The position numbers and the translations under genes were made by a program. The notes below the pieces were generated by a model. The model searched no databases. It was not told the DNA's origin and worked only from the letters and a program-made list of their open reading frames with translations. Shown piece after piece: positions 35,317 through 44,862 of a stretch of 64,000 nt of DNA; position 1 is the stretch's first letter; the number at the start of each line of letters is the position of its first letter. This DNA is from Marinomonas rhizomae (GTDB lineage: Bacteria; Pseudomonadota; Gammaproteobacteria; Pseudomonadales; Marinomonadaceae): contig NZ_CP073343.1 of NCBI RefSeq assembly GCF_024397855.1, positions 2,108,001 through 2,172,000 on the forward strand. Direction: 5' to 3'.

Positions 35317-36213
35317 TTAACGACGCTTTTCAATATCTAACAGGGCTTCATCTATGTTGCTATACTGGAATTCAAAACTTTGCTTCTCTAACCTCTGCGG
35401 TACAATTTTTGCTCCCTCAGTTAATAAAGAAGCCATCTCGCCAAAAATAAGATTTAGCATCCATTTCGGTGTCGGAAGAATCGCTGGGCGATTTAATACT
35501 GCAGCGTAAGATTGCGCAAAACGTTTTTGCTCAATCAATTGCGGAGCCACTAAATTAAAGGTTCCTACATAAGATGGATCGGAAATGGCGTGGTTAATTG
35601 CCTTCACTACATCGTCAAGATGAATCCATGAAAACCATTGCTTGCCACCTGCAATTGGCCCACCTAGTCCGCACAAAAAAGGCAATCGCATTTTACCAAG
35701 TGCTCCACCTGTCCCTAACACAACCCCTAATCGGAATATAACGACTCGTGTGTTATCCGTTGAAAATGCATTCGCAGCGTCTTCCCAAGCCGCACACAAA
35801 TCATGAGCGAAGCCTGTTTTGGGTGGCGTATTCTCATAAAAAACATCATGCCTTGCTACACCGTAGTAACCAACCGCAGACATAGATATGACCGTTCTAG
35901 GTGAGTACTTCAAGGACTGTTTTATGTTATTTGTTAAGGACACTCGGCTTTCAAATAAGGTCTGCTTACGTTTATTGGTCCATGGTTGGCTCGCAATGTT
36001 TTCACCCGCGAGGTTGATGAAAATATCTAACTGTTCATCTAATTCAACGAGTGATTCCAAAGTCAGTTGCTTAACTTTACTATCTAGACGTTTGTCCACT
36101 TGTCTAACAAGGGCGTAAACTTGATGGTTACCTTTTAGTAACGTTTTAAGCAAATGTTGGCCAATAAAGCCGGTGGCTCCTGATAACAAAATCTTCACTT
36201 TAAAATGCTCCAT
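35317..36213 (-). CDS. yfcH: TIGR01777-family NAD(P)-dependent epimerase (YfcH)
   Basis: An SDR-type protein of 298 residues with the nucleotide-binding motif LLSGATGFIGQHLL (about 9-22). Typical family blocks are FINLAGENIASQPWT (about 65-79), the SAVGYYG Tyr segment, and the C-terminal DUF1731-type LIFGEMASLLTEGAKIVPQR. Its biochemical role is not established. Confidence 0.9.
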   Translation of the reverse strand: MEHFKVKILLSGATGFIGQHLLKTLLKGNHQVYALVRQVDKRLDSKVKQLTLESLVELDEQLDIFINLAGENIASQPWTNKRKQTLFESRVSLTNNIKQSLKYSPRTVISMSAVGYYGVARHDVFYENTPPKTGFAHDLCAAWEDAANAFSTDNTRVVIFRLGVVLGTGGALGKMRLPFLCGLGGPIAGGKQWFSWIHLDDVVKAINHAISDPSYVGTFNLVAPQLIEQKRFAQSYAAVLNRPAILPTPKWMLNLIFGEMASLLTEGAKIVPQRLEKQSFEFQYSNIDEALLDIEKRR

Positions 36214-36356
36214 GTGTTGCGATAGCTACAGTATTACGTATAAAAAAGGAAATAGGATCAATAACTTCCTAAATCTAGTGAATAATCTAAAATTTGTCCT
36301 GTTTCATCAGAAGATTTGAAGCTTTTTTACTCTGCACCTTCTTTTTCTGACATAGG

Positions 36357-36773
36357 ATGGCTAAAATGGGGAATCGAGAAACATTAGGTATCAAAATGCT
36401 ACGCAAAGAATACGATCACATCATACTTCTTGCACATGGAAGCCCTGACCCCCTTTGGAAAGAGCCATTCGAATCACTTTATAATCAAGTGTCTCAAACG
36501 TATGGTAAAAACAATGTGAGTTTGGCTTATATGGAACTTACATCTCCTTCTTTGGAAGATGTTGTCGCTAAATTGGCAAAAGAAGTTCGTACCCTAGCTG
36601 TGTTGCCACTATTTTTAGCGGTTGGCCGTCATCTAAGACATGATGTACCAGCCCAAATAGAGTCATTGCAAACTGCTGAGCTTCAAATAGAATTGCTACC
36701 GCCAATTGGAGACGATGCATTAGTAAAACAGGCTATGCAGGCGGTCGTTGCCAATCATTTAGGTAAGGTTTAA
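36357..36773 (+). CDS. CbiX/SirB-family sirohydrochlorin chelatase-like protein
   Basis: A 138-residue single-domain member of the short CbiX family. The metal-binding His residues are in ILLAHGSPDP (about 23-32) and VGRHLRHDVP (about 91-100). Such proteins insert cobalt or iron into sirohydrochlorin, though many short ones are uncharacterised. Alternative in-frame ATGs at 36366 and 36396 would shorten the N-terminus; the last lies close to the conserved part. Confidence 0.8.
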   Translation: MAKMGNRETLGIKMLRKEYDHIILLAHGSPDPLWKEPFESLYNQVSQTYGKNNVSLAYMELTSPSLEDVVAKLAKEVRTLAVLPLFLAVGRHLRHDVPAQIESLQTAELQIELLPPIGDDALVKQAMQAVVANHLGKV

Positions 36774-36812
36774 AAATGCCATTAGTTTTCGTTAATTCAT
36801 GGAGCCGGATGA

Positions 36813-38204
36813 ATGCTATTTAGACACTTACCTGATGAAATATTTCAGGCTTTAAGCGGCTCCAATAGAGCATTAATTGAGGCGGTATTAAATGACCTTG
36901 CCGATGTTTTTTATGATCATGCAGAAGACCCAATAAAAGATAAATCGACAATCATTGAGTCGATTGAAGACACCTTACACAAATTGGATACGCTTGCTTG
37001 GCATGATGATCAAAAAGAATCCTTCGATTCACCAAAAACCATTCATGACTATGCGCTAAGAATATACCACCGCTTAGTCAATACTGGGTGGCTGGTCGAA
37101 GAGCAAGAACTGTATCGTGTTAGCGTGTTAATGACTCCGCAGATTTCTATGTTGCTGCGCTCCTTAGTCGAAATCAGCCGTCATGGTAAACGTAACTATG
37201 GTGCTACTGTATTAAGTATACTTAGTAACCTAGAATCGGTAGCCAAGCACCCAAAAGAACGCGGTGTAACTTTACGTCAGTCTGCTGAAGCTTCTAGAGA
37301 TTTCTCTGCGCATTTAAATCAGATTTTGCTTGGTATTCGCAGCTTGCAGCGAGAATTATTTGCTAGCCGCGACCCGAAAGCAATCGTGGCAGGATTCTTT
37401 GATTTGTTTGTCGAAGGTATTTTAATTGCCGACTACAAAACGATCAAAACCAGTAACAACCCATTTCGATTTAGACGCCAGATTCTTGAGTTAACTCAGG
37501 AATTTTTGAGTAATCCTGAGACCATGGGGCAGGTTGCTCAATGTTATGTTGATCAACAATTGATTACCATGGCAGAAGCTCAAGCTATGGTTGAAAAAGA
37601 CTGTCGAGATATCATTCAGACCTTCAGTAACATAGAGCAACGCTTAGAGCGCATCGACGAATACCGCTATCGTTTGGAAAAACGAGCGGCCGATACGGCG
37701 CGTTACATGGACAGTTCACGGCCGGGCATGGCCAATAAAGTGGCCGGCATCATTACTGATGTGGCGAAATACGACAAGCTGCCTATCTTAAAACAAGTTA
37801 TTGGTTCTCGTTTTGTTGGTATGGCCTCAGCTGCGCAACCAACAAAACGTCGTGAGCCACCACCGCCTCGTGTCATGACACCATCAGAAGTGTCGGCTGA
37901 TGCCATTAAACTTCGTGATCAGCAACGTCGCTTCCATGAAGCTCGCCAAGTGACAATTCCTAAGATGCAACATTATTTAGATACTCAGATTGCTTTAGGT
38001 GAGAGTAAGCATATTCTGGATTTTACCATCGAATCAGTAGAAGACTTTGTTTGCTTTGACCATTTACGTTATGTCGGATCTCTTGGTGTAAGTGCGAAGA
38101 AAATAGAAGATTCATTTGAAGTACAGTTTACTAATCAATATTTGGATGTGCACAACTTCGTTGAATGTCGCGAATTTACTGTAGTGCGTAGGAGCAAAGC
38201 GTAA
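36813..38204 (+). CDS. mksF: MksF, condensin kleisin subunit
   Basis: MksF is the kleisin-like subunit (463 residues) of the MksBEF condensin, which organises chromosomal DNA, with MksE and the SMC protein MksB. The N-terminal winged-helix part is followed by long helices (DQQLITMAEAQAMVEKDC, FSNIEQRLERIDEYRY) and a Pro-rich linker (KRREPPPPRV, about 345). A C-terminal winged-helix domain ends the protein. The next gene starts at its stop. The order F-E-B matches Pseudomonas mks operons. The homologous Wadjet protein is JetA. Confidence 0.82.
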   Translation: MLFRHLPDEIFQALSGSNRALIEAVLNDLADVFYDHAEDPIKDKSTIIESIEDTLHKLDTLAWHDDQKESFDSPKTIHDYALRIYHRLVNTGWLVEEQELYRVSVLMTPQISMLLRSLVEISRHGKRNYGATVLSILSNLESVAKHPKERGVTLRQSAEASRDFSAHLNQILLGIRSLQRELFASRDPKAIVAGFFDLFVEGILIADYKTIKTSNNPFRFRRQILELTQEFLSNPETMGQVAQCYVDQQLITMAEAQAMVEKDCRDIIQTFSNIEQRLERIDEYRYRLEKRAADTARYMDSSRPGMANKVAGIITDVAKYDKLPILKQVIGSRFVGMASAAQPTKRREPPPPRVMTPSEVSADAIKLRDQQRRFHEARQVTIPKMQHYLDTQIALGESKHILDFTIESVEDFVCFDHLRYVGSLGVSAKKIEDSFEVQFTNQYLDVHNFVECREFTVVRRSKA

Positions 38205-38851
38205 TGCTTAGAGAATTAAAAAAAGTCGTTGAAGAGTCCGGCAAAGACGCTCAAGAATTCCAACAGACCGCAAACTTTGTGATTGCAAACCAATTTGCCA
38301 GCGCCTACAAACATGGCCAACGTAAGCATTACCTTCTTTTAGAATCCTATCAGGACTACTTCGCTAACCTTTTTGATGCGTTGGGTATGACTCTCTACAT
38401 AAACGAAAATGAGCGTTTAGCGGGGGTTTTACCCGTTCAAAAAGAAGCCTTTGTGCGTTTAAAAACAGACGAGACATTATTCTTATTGGTTCTACGCCAA
38501 ATTTACGAAGAAAAAATTGAAAACTTCGAGGTGGATAATGGCTTTGTGGCTACCAATACCCACACCATACTAGACAGATTCGTTCAGTTGGTTAAACGTG
38601 AAATCCCCAATGAAACACGTTTTAAAGACATCTTGGCCTTGTTTAGTCGTCATGGGATTGTTATTCGCGGCAAAACCTATGAAGAAGACAGTAAGAACCA
38701 AATGATTAATATCACTCCTGTTGTGAGATTGATCGTAACCGAAGCCTATCTAAGACAATTAGAGTCATTCAATGGCACAGACCCAGATGAAGATGAAATT
38801 GCTGACTCAGATGTTGAAACAGAAACAACGCAAGAAACTAATCAAGACTAG
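38204..38851 (+). CDS. mksE: MksE, condensin accessory subunit
   Basis: MksE (215 residues) binds the kleisin MksF and helps DNA loading. The sequence matches the MukE-like pattern of a tandem winged helix with LLLESYQDYFANLFDALG (about 44-61), a long central segment with VLPVQKEAFVRLKTDETLFLLV, and an acidic C-terminal tail of about 25 residues. It overlaps mksF by one base and is 9 bases from mksB, so the three are translated together. Confidence 0.82.
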   Translation: MLRELKKVVEESGKDAQEFQQTANFVIANQFASAYKHGQRKHYLLLESYQDYFANLFDALGMTLYINENERLAGVLPVQKEAFVRLKTDETLFLLVLRQIYEEKIENFEVDNGFVATNTHTILDRFVQLVKREIPNETRFKDILALFSRHGIVIRGKTYEEDSKNQMINITPVVRLIVTEAYLRQLESFNGTDPDEDEIADSDVETETTQETNQD

Positions 38852-38860
38852 GACCAAAAT

Positions 38861-41800
38861 ATGAAAAAGTTAAATCGAATCGTATTAGTAAATTGGTACC
38901 TGCTTGGTGCAGAAGAAATTAATATACGCGGCAACACTGCCATTATCGGACCAACAGGTTCTGGTAAATCCTCTTTGCTAGATGCGATTCAAACCGTATT
39001 GACAGGGGCTAGCAAACGTCATCTGAATTACAACGCCAGTGCAAACGACGGTAAAGCCAGCGGTCGTAGTATTCGTTCTTACATACTGGGGATGATAGAT
39101 TCAGGCCAAGCAAATACAAAAACGTTTGGCACGCAACCCAGACAAGATGCAACAAGCTATCTTGCATTGGTGTTCGAGGACAGTATTACAGGCAAAGAAT
39201 CAACTGTAGGCTTATCATTAAGTGCATCCTTAGCCTCCCCGGAAGAAGATGTACTTGGACGGTTTGTGTTATCAAACTTTGGTGCCAGAAAGTCCGACTT
39301 CATCGATGCAATGGAAGGCAGTAGCTATAAGGCTAAGCCTTGGATTGAAGTTCGCGAAACAATGAAGAAAGTGTGCCTAGACCCTTACATCAAGTCGGGC
39401 AGTGCCTCTGCAACTCAATACATTAATCGCTATCTTGAAGAATTAAGTCCAAGTCCAGATCATTTAATCACTTTGGACAGCTTCCTTAAAAACTTCAAAA
39501 ATGCGTTGAAGTTTGTACCTATCGCATCACCAACTCGCTTTGTGCAAGATTTTGTTTTGGCAGAAGCACCTTTGCAAGTGGGCGCTTATCAAAAATCTCT
39601 CAATGAATATCGTCACCTAGAAGCCAAAACGCTTGAAGTATCCAAGCGTATTGATGATTTAAAACTCATTCAGCAAGACTGTGAGAAAAAGCATCAACAA
39701 GAACAAAGCGCTATTAACTATCACTGGATAGCGACAGAAGCACGCTTTGACGAGTTAGGCAGCAAACAAGATGACATTCAAGATCAATACGAGCTGCAAA
39801 AAGAACGCGAAGAGGAAATTGAAGAACAACTCGCAACTCAAGCCAGCTTATTAAAACAACTGCAAGGGCAGTTACTGCGCTTTGAGCAACAGTACGAACA
39901 TTCAGATGTTGGTTTAAAGCTACAGCAGCTTGAGCAAAATAAGAAGCTACTTACTCTGCAAGGCCAGCAAGACCAAAAGGCCATTCTGCAAGTCCGTCAG
40001 TTAACCTTGTTATTGTCTGCGCTCAATTCCTTTGAAGATCTGCTGTCGAAAGAAACTATTGCCTTAATAAATGAGTTCTCTGCTTTCCATGGTTTGATCA
40101 CGGAAGAAGGGCGAGTAGAAGGCAACCTTAAACCTTTGACGCAGAAATTAGCGGCCTTAAATGACATTTTAGACAAAGAAAAGTCACAGGTATTTGGTCA
40201 GCGTTCGGAATTGAACCGTACGATTCTAAATTTAAAAGACGAATGTAAACAGCTTGAATCAGATGTCTCCTCCCTGAAAGGAGGTGTTAGCCCTCTTTCA
40301 CAGAATACAAAACGCCTGATTGCGTTATTAAAAGACGCCAGTATTACCGCGACACCACTTAGCCATCTTGCTGAAGTAACAGACAGAAAATGGCAAGATG
40401 CCATTGAAGGCTACCTTGGTGCTCAACGCGAAGCTCTGATTGTTGAGCCTGAAGATGCTGAAGAAGCAATTCGAATCTTCCGTGCTCATAGACGCCAGTT
40501 AATGGGCTGTCGTGTTATCGATACCACACAGACTCGACTATGGTTAAATCGTGGCGATCATAATTCTGCCTTGCGTTTTATTCGTTGTAATAATGATCAC
40601 GCTCAAGCTTACCTAAACCGTCGTTTGGGTGGAATTAAACCGGTAGACACAGAACGTGAGTTGCTTCGCGAAGACAGCGCAATGACAGCCGATGGCATGT
40701 TAAAGCTTGCTGGTACGATTTCTACTATTCGCTTTGTACCACACATGATGGTGGGTATTAATACTGAAGGTATGCGAGAGTCGCGCGAGAAACAACTTGC
40801 CAACTTAAGTGGTGAGCTAATGAATTTCCTCAAGGCGGACCAACGTCTTGAGCAGGCAGACTCCTTACTTGGTCGAGTGATGGCTAATAACCAATTTGAT
40901 GCTGAAAGCATCGGTAATGCTAGCCATACCATCACCCGTTTAACGCAAGAGTTAGAGTCAGTTGAAGCAGAAATTTCTCAGCTACAAAAACATGATGATA
41001 CTGAGCTGCAAGAGCGTATCGAAGAACTTAAATCTCGCATCGCCAACGTCGAGTTAGATCAGAAAAAATTGGATCGCGAGCGTCAACAAATTGCGGAACA
41101 GTTTGGTGCACTGAATACACAAAAGAGTCAACTAAGTTCAGCATTGTCTGCGCTCGATGAAGAGCGTAATCGCTTAACATCGAATCCAAAGTACGACGCT
41201 GAATTTGCTAGCGAGCGATATGCGTTATTGGAAAGCAGTATGGTAAACGGTGCTGCTATTTATAAAGAGGCCATTAGCCGAGCGGACAAAGCCAGTGAAA
41301 AAGCACGTAGTTTTGATCAGAAGGTTCGTAAAGAAGTAGCCGATCATTATGGCAAATATCATCATGCGAATTTAGATAATGATGTTCAGTTAGATTATTT
41401 AGAATCTAAGTTTGAAGAGTTTGAGCACTATGTGACTTATCAAATCGATGTTTTGAGTGAAACGGAATTGGCGAAATACGCTAAACGTGCTGAATTAGCT
41501 CGAAAAGAAGCCGAGGAAACGTTCCGTTCGGATTATGTTTCTAAATTGAAGGACTCTCTTGATCAAGTCGCACACATTATTCGTGAACTTAACCACAGCT
41601 TGAAACGCCGTCCATTTAACCAAGAAATCTATCAGTTCCGCTATTACCCAAATGGTGATATGAAAGATATATTAGATCTTGTTGAGCGTTTCAGTGCTCA
41701 GGACCAAGCTAACGTAGGTGGTCTATTTGATCCGCATTTAAGCGATGATCCTGATCACATTCGTGCAATTGCATCGATTCAAGAGCTAATTTCTGATGAT

Positions 41801-42277
41801 GAAAAGCAGCAGGATCTGGCAGATTATCGTAAGTTTTATAACTTTGAAGTTGATATCTTAGATGCTGAAGGGAATAAGAAGACGACCCTCAGTCAACGTA
41901 TTCAGACTGGTTCAGGTGGTGAGCACCAGATTCCGTTCTATTTGGCCATTGCTGCAGCCTTGTCTACAACTTATCGCTTACATGAAACCATGGAAGGCGA
42001 GATCGTTGGTGGCTTCTCATTGGCAATGTTCGATGAGGCTTTCAACAAAATAGACATGGTAAAAACGTCAACTTGTATGGGCTTTATGAAAGACATTGGT
42101 CTGCAAGTTATTGCGGCAGCGCCAGATGATAAACGTGCCGTTATGGCCGCGAATATGGATACGGTTATCAGTGTATGGCGAGAAGGTGGTGCGGTGTCTA
42201 TCGACGTGGCTTATCCGAAAGAAAAAGGTCAGGTACTACTGAATGGTCAATCTGATAGCCTAGCAACTCCAGCGTAA
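38861..42277 (+). CDS. mksB: MksB, SMC-like condensin ATPase
   Basis: MksB is the SMC motor of the condensin (1138 residues). The N-terminal head carries Walker A (IIGPTGSGKSSLLDA, about 28-42). Coiled-coil arms flank a hinge-like globular region around 480-640. The C-terminal head has the signature-like GSGGEHQIPFYLAIA and Walker B MFDEAFNKID. The architecture fits MksB and its Wadjet relative JetC. No JetD/MksG nuclease gene is adjacent, favouring a chromosome-organising role over plasmid defence. Confidence 0.87.
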   Translation: MKKLNRIVLVNWYLLGAEEINIRGNTAIIGPTGSGKSSLLDAIQTVLTGASKRHLNYNASANDGKASGRSIRSYILGMIDSGQANTKTFGTQPRQDATSYLALVFEDSITGKESTVGLSLSASLASPEEDVLGRFVLSNFGARKSDFIDAMEGSSYKAKPWIEVRETMKKVCLDPYIKSGSASATQYINRYLEELSPSPDHLITLDSFLKNFKNALKFVPIASPTRFVQDFVLAEAPLQVGAYQKSLNEYRHLEAKTLEVSKRIDDLKLIQQDCEKKHQQEQSAINYHWIATEARFDELGSKQDDIQDQYELQKEREEEIEEQLATQASLLKQLQGQLLRFEQQYEHSDVGLKLQQLEQNKKLLTLQGQQDQKAILQVRQLTLLLSALNSFEDLLSKETIALINEFSAFHGLITEEGRVEGNLKPLTQKLAALNDILDKEKSQVFGQRSELNRTILNLKDECKQLESDVSSLKGGVSPLSQNTKRLIALLKDASITATPLSHLAEVTDRKWQDAIEGYLGAQREALIVEPEDAEEAIRIFRAHRRQLMGCRVIDTTQTRLWLNRGDHNSALRFIRCNNDHAQAYLNRRLGGIKPVDTERELLREDSAMTADGMLKLAGTISTIRFVPHMMVGINTEGMRESREKQLANLSGELMNFLKADQRLEQADSLLGRVMANNQFDAESIGNASHTITRLTQELESVEAEISQLQKHDDTELQERIEELKSRIANVELDQKKLDRERQQIAEQFGALNTQKSQLSSALSALDEERNRLTSNPKYDAEFASERYALLESSMVNGAAIYKEAISRADKASEKARSFDQKVRKEVADHYGKYHHANLDNDVQLDYLESKFEEFEHYVTYQIDVLSETELAKYAKRAELARKEAEETFRSDYVSKLKDSLDQVAHIIRELNHSLKRRPFNQEIYQFRYYPNGDMKDILDLVERFSAQDQANVGGLFDPHLSDDPDHIRAIASIQELISDDEKQQDLADYRKFYNFEVDILDAEGNKKTTLSQRIQTGSGGEHQIPFYLAIAAALSTTYRLHETMEGEIVGGFSLAMFDEAFNKIDMVKTSTCMGFMKDIGLQVIAAAPDDKRAVMAANMDTVISVWREGGAVSIDVAYPKEKGQVLLNGQSDSLATPA

Positions 42278-42288
42278 CTGAGAATAAT

Positions 42289-42594
42289 ATGATCGTACAA
42301 AATCAAATAGATCAACGCATAAATGAAGAATTGGATGTGCATCATATGACTCTCGAAAATGAGAGTTATATGCATAATGTACCGAAAGGAAGTGAGTCGC
42401 ATTTTAAACTCGTTCTAGTGAGTGATGCGTTCGAAGGTAAGATGTTGGTCCAGCGTCATCAGCTTGTTTACGGCGTTTTGCAAGATGAGATGACAAAGAT
42501 ACATGCTCTTGCTATGCATCTATACTCAATAAAAGAATGGAGTGAGCGCAACGCGCTTGCCCCTTCATCGCCAAAATGCCATGGAGGCGAGTAG
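42289..42594 (+). CDS. BolA-family protein
   Basis: A 101-residue protein of the BolA family. The core ESYMHNVPKGSESHFKLVLVS (residues about 25-45) holds the strand with the conserved HFKL, followed by FEGKMLVQRHQLVYGVL (about 49-65) with the RH-Q-VY signature and the IHALAMHLYS helix. BolA proteins partner monothiol glutaredoxins and bind iron-sulfur clusters or DNA. It follows mksB by 11 bp and may be cotranscribed. Confidence 0.85.
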   Translation: MIVQNQIDQRINEELDVHHMTLENESYMHNVPKGSESHFKLVLVSDAFEGKMLVQRHQLVYGVLQDEMTKIHALAMHLYSIKEWSERNALAPSSPKCHGGE

Positions 42595-42621
42595 GGGCAA
42601 CAACCCTAACTCGATTAGCAT

Positions 42622-42924
42622 ATGAGTATTTCTATCACCGTTAATGATCCAAAAGATACCGCTACAATCACTATTGTTGGTAGCTTTGACTTCTCTTTGT
42701 TTAATGAGTTTCGAGCTGCTTATTCAGATCTCACTAAGTGTTATAAAACGTATGTGGTTGATATGAGCATGGTTGAGTATTTAGATAGTGCCGCTCTTGG
42801 TATGCTATTAAGTATGCGCAATGGTGTTGATGAGGGCAGTAATATTCAATTAACTGGTGCCAATGCTTTTATTAAAAATATCCTCATGATCTCGCGTTTT
42901 GATAAACGTTTTGATATCCGATAA
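42622..42924 (+). CDS. STAS-domain anti-sigma-factor antagonist
   Basis: The 100 residues form a single STAS domain of the SpoIIAA/RsbV type. The key phosphorylatable Ser is in VEYLDSAALGMLL (near residue 57), preceded by the YKTYVVDMSM strand. Such proteins bind an anti-sigma kinase and are controlled by a PP2C phosphatase. The next gene encodes exactly such a phosphatase. No kinase of the RsbW type is in this window. Confidence 0.88.
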   Translation: MSISITVNDPKDTATITIVGSFDFSLFNEFRAAYSDLTKCYKTYVVDMSMVEYLDSAALGMLLSMRNGVDEGSNIQLTGANAFIKNILMISRFDKRFDIR

Positions 42925-42935
42925 AGGCTAAATAA

Positions 42936-44090
42936 ATGAAGTTATTATGCGTAGACAGTGAACCCGTTTATCGCGAAATTATTTCTTTATGCGCTGAAAA
43001 AGAAGGCGTAACCGTCAACAGTGTGGCTACCTTTGATGAGGCCATTCTTGCTTTCGAAAACGACACTCCAGACATTGTCACGCTTGATGTTATTGTTAAG
43101 GGTGGCAGTGGTTATGATTTGGTTCAAAAACTCAAAACTTTATCGGGTAGCCGTTTTGTTCCAATGATTTTTCTCGCGTCCCATACCGCAGATTCAATTA
43201 TGGATAAGTGCTTTAAGGCGGGTGCTGACGACTTCATTCCTAAGCCATTTAATGAGGTACTTTTCAATATCCGACTTAAAACGCATATGCGGCATGTCGA
43301 GTTAATGAAAGAAATGTATCGAAAAAATAAAGCACTAACCTACTATCAAACCATGATAGAGCGTGAGCATGAGATGGCTCATCATGTTCTTGATCACATT
43401 CAAACACGTAGTGAAAAGAACTCTGAACAAGTCGCAATCACTAGATTATCTGCTGCCAGTTTTAATGGCGATCTAGCCTTGGTAAAAACACGCTCTGACG
43501 GCGCACGTCTTGTATTTGTAGGGGATTTTACGGGTCATGGCTTGCCCGCTTCAATTGGTGCTTTGCCTGTTATGCAAACTTTTTTTGATGCTGCAGATGA
43601 TGTTATCAGTGTGAATGAATTAGCTGCGCGTATTAATAAAATTCTTGTTAGCATTTTACCTGATTATATGTTTTGTGCGGGTTATCTAATCTTAATGACA
43701 CAACGAGGTAACATCACTTATTGGGGCGGAGGTATGCCTAATGCTCTTATTAGACGGGTCAGTGGGGAGCTTGATTACTTACAATCTAGCCATATGCCGT
43801 TAGGTATCCTTTCGGTGAGGGAGTTTGAGGCCGATCTGCAGAGTAATCACTTAGCTAAGGGGGATACGTTAGTTATTGTGTCTGATGGGGTTTTGGAACT
43901 AAAGAACTGCCGTGATGAGATGCTTGGTGAAGATCAAGTTAAAACGCTCATCTCATGTGTATACGGCGAAGAAAATTTAATAGTTGCACAACAAAATATA
44001 GAAATAAAACTCGCTGATTATCAGGGAGAATCAGAGCAACTAGATGATATAACTCTTGTTGCCCTAAGAAGTTCTTGCTTGCCATCATGA
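42936..44090 (+). CDS. Receiver-domain SpoIIE-type protein serine phosphatase
   Basis: The 384 residues have an N-terminal receiver domain (about 1-125; phosphoacceptor Asp in VTLDVIVKGGSGYD near 51, Lys in DDFIPKPFN). A linker helix of about 40 residues follows. The PP2C-like SpoIIE domain (about 165-380) has metal-site motifs FVGDFTGHGLPASIG, IVSDGVLEL and LDDITLVAL. It probably dephosphorylates the STAS protein encoded 11 bp upstream in response to a two-component signal, like HsbR/HsbA. It lacks the C-terminal kinase domain found in P. aeruginosa HsbR. Confidence 0.88.
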   Translation: MKLLCVDSEPVYREIISLCAEKEGVTVNSVATFDEAILAFENDTPDIVTLDVIVKGGSGYDLVQKLKTLSGSRFVPMIFLASHTADSIMDKCFKAGADDFIPKPFNEVLFNIRLKTHMRHVELMKEMYRKNKALTYYQTMIEREHEMAHHVLDHIQTRSEKNSEQVAITRLSAASFNGDLALVKTRSDGARLVFVGDFTGHGLPASIGALPVMQTFFDAADDVISVNELAARINKILVSILPDYMFCAGYLILMTQRGNITYWGGGMPNALIRRVSGELDYLQSSHMPLGILSVREFEADLQSNHLAKGDTLVIVSDGVLELKNCRDEMLGEDQVKTLISCVYGEENLIVAQQNIEIKLADYQGESEQLDDITLVALRSSCLPS

Positions 44091-44118
44091 TATGCAAGCA
44101 AGGTATTCAGGCTTCAGG

Positions 44119-44766
44119 CTAAGATTTTTTACCGCTTTTTTTCTTGTTATTGCTCTTTGACTTCGTTTTAGGTTGAGCTTTTGGGAATGGGCGCTTTTCA
44201 GGCTCTGTGCGGAGCACCAAGAATAAATCAGTTACTACTTCTGGAATTTGCGCAATGCATGAAGCGGTTAGTTTTTCACTTTGGCGGATTTGCACAACTT
44301 CTTCATCATCAAACAAATCTGAAGCAACCATAATAGGCAGAAGCAGCTCAGCAACAACTTCTTCTTTTTCAGCCTCAAACCAGTGACTTTCTGTCATAAA
44401 TACGCCTTCCATAAAACCGGTGGCCCATTCTTGCAGTTCACTGAGTTCTTCCGGTGATGAACCCATTTCAAGCTCACAAGGCACCATAAAGCCATCTTCG
44501 GATTCTAACTCTTTTTGAATATCAACAAAAAGACGAGATAGGTACTGAAGAATTTGCTTTTCTTGTTTTTCATTCTCGAATTGCGGTGTTTCTTCAAAAA
44601 TAACGGGTAGCCATTTATCTTCCGCTGTCAAAGCAGGGCAAATAGATAGTGCGGTCAAGAAGCCATGAGCCATAACGAAGTTCTGGCATTCTTCATGAAC
44701 TTGATCCGACTCCAAAAAATTTTCTAACGTCTCTAACTCAAGATCATCAAGAGGTTGGTGTGCCAT
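44119..44766 (-). CDS. UPF0149 (YgfB/YecA) family protein
   Basis: A 215-residue acidic, all-helical protein. LENFLESDQ, FVMAHGFLTALSICP (about 29-43) and the ELQEWATGFMEGVFM block (about 112-126) are the UPF0149 signature. The C-terminal 30 residues are Lys/Ser/Gln-rich and disordered (AQPKTKSKSNNKKKSGKKS), a clear contrast with the acidic core. There is no SEC-C zinc motif at the C-terminus. The role is unknown; some relatives regulate beta-lactamase or act in envelope stress. Confidence 0.82.
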   Translation of the reverse strand: MAHQPLDDLELETLENFLESDQVHEECQNFVMAHGFLTALSICPALTAEDKWLPVIFEETPQFENEKQEKQILQYLSRLFVDIQKELESEDGFMVPCELEMGSSPEELSELQEWATGFMEGVFMTESHWFEAEKEEVVAELLLPIMVASDLFDDEEVVQIRQSEKLTASCIAQIPEVVTDLFLVLRTEPEKRPFPKAQPKTKSKSNNKKKSGKKS

Positions 44767-44862
44767 GCAAATGTTTCCCTAATACAAATTAAGTGAGTGA
44801 TTCTAGCTAAAAGAAGGCGAAAAATCGATGCAGAAAGTGCTGTGTTAAGGGATAATTCGCAA

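Noticed and set aside
44797..44862. GTG-started extension of the RecQ-like gene
   Set aside because: Adds 22 unconserved basic residues and lies in the divergent promoter region of the UPF0149 gene.
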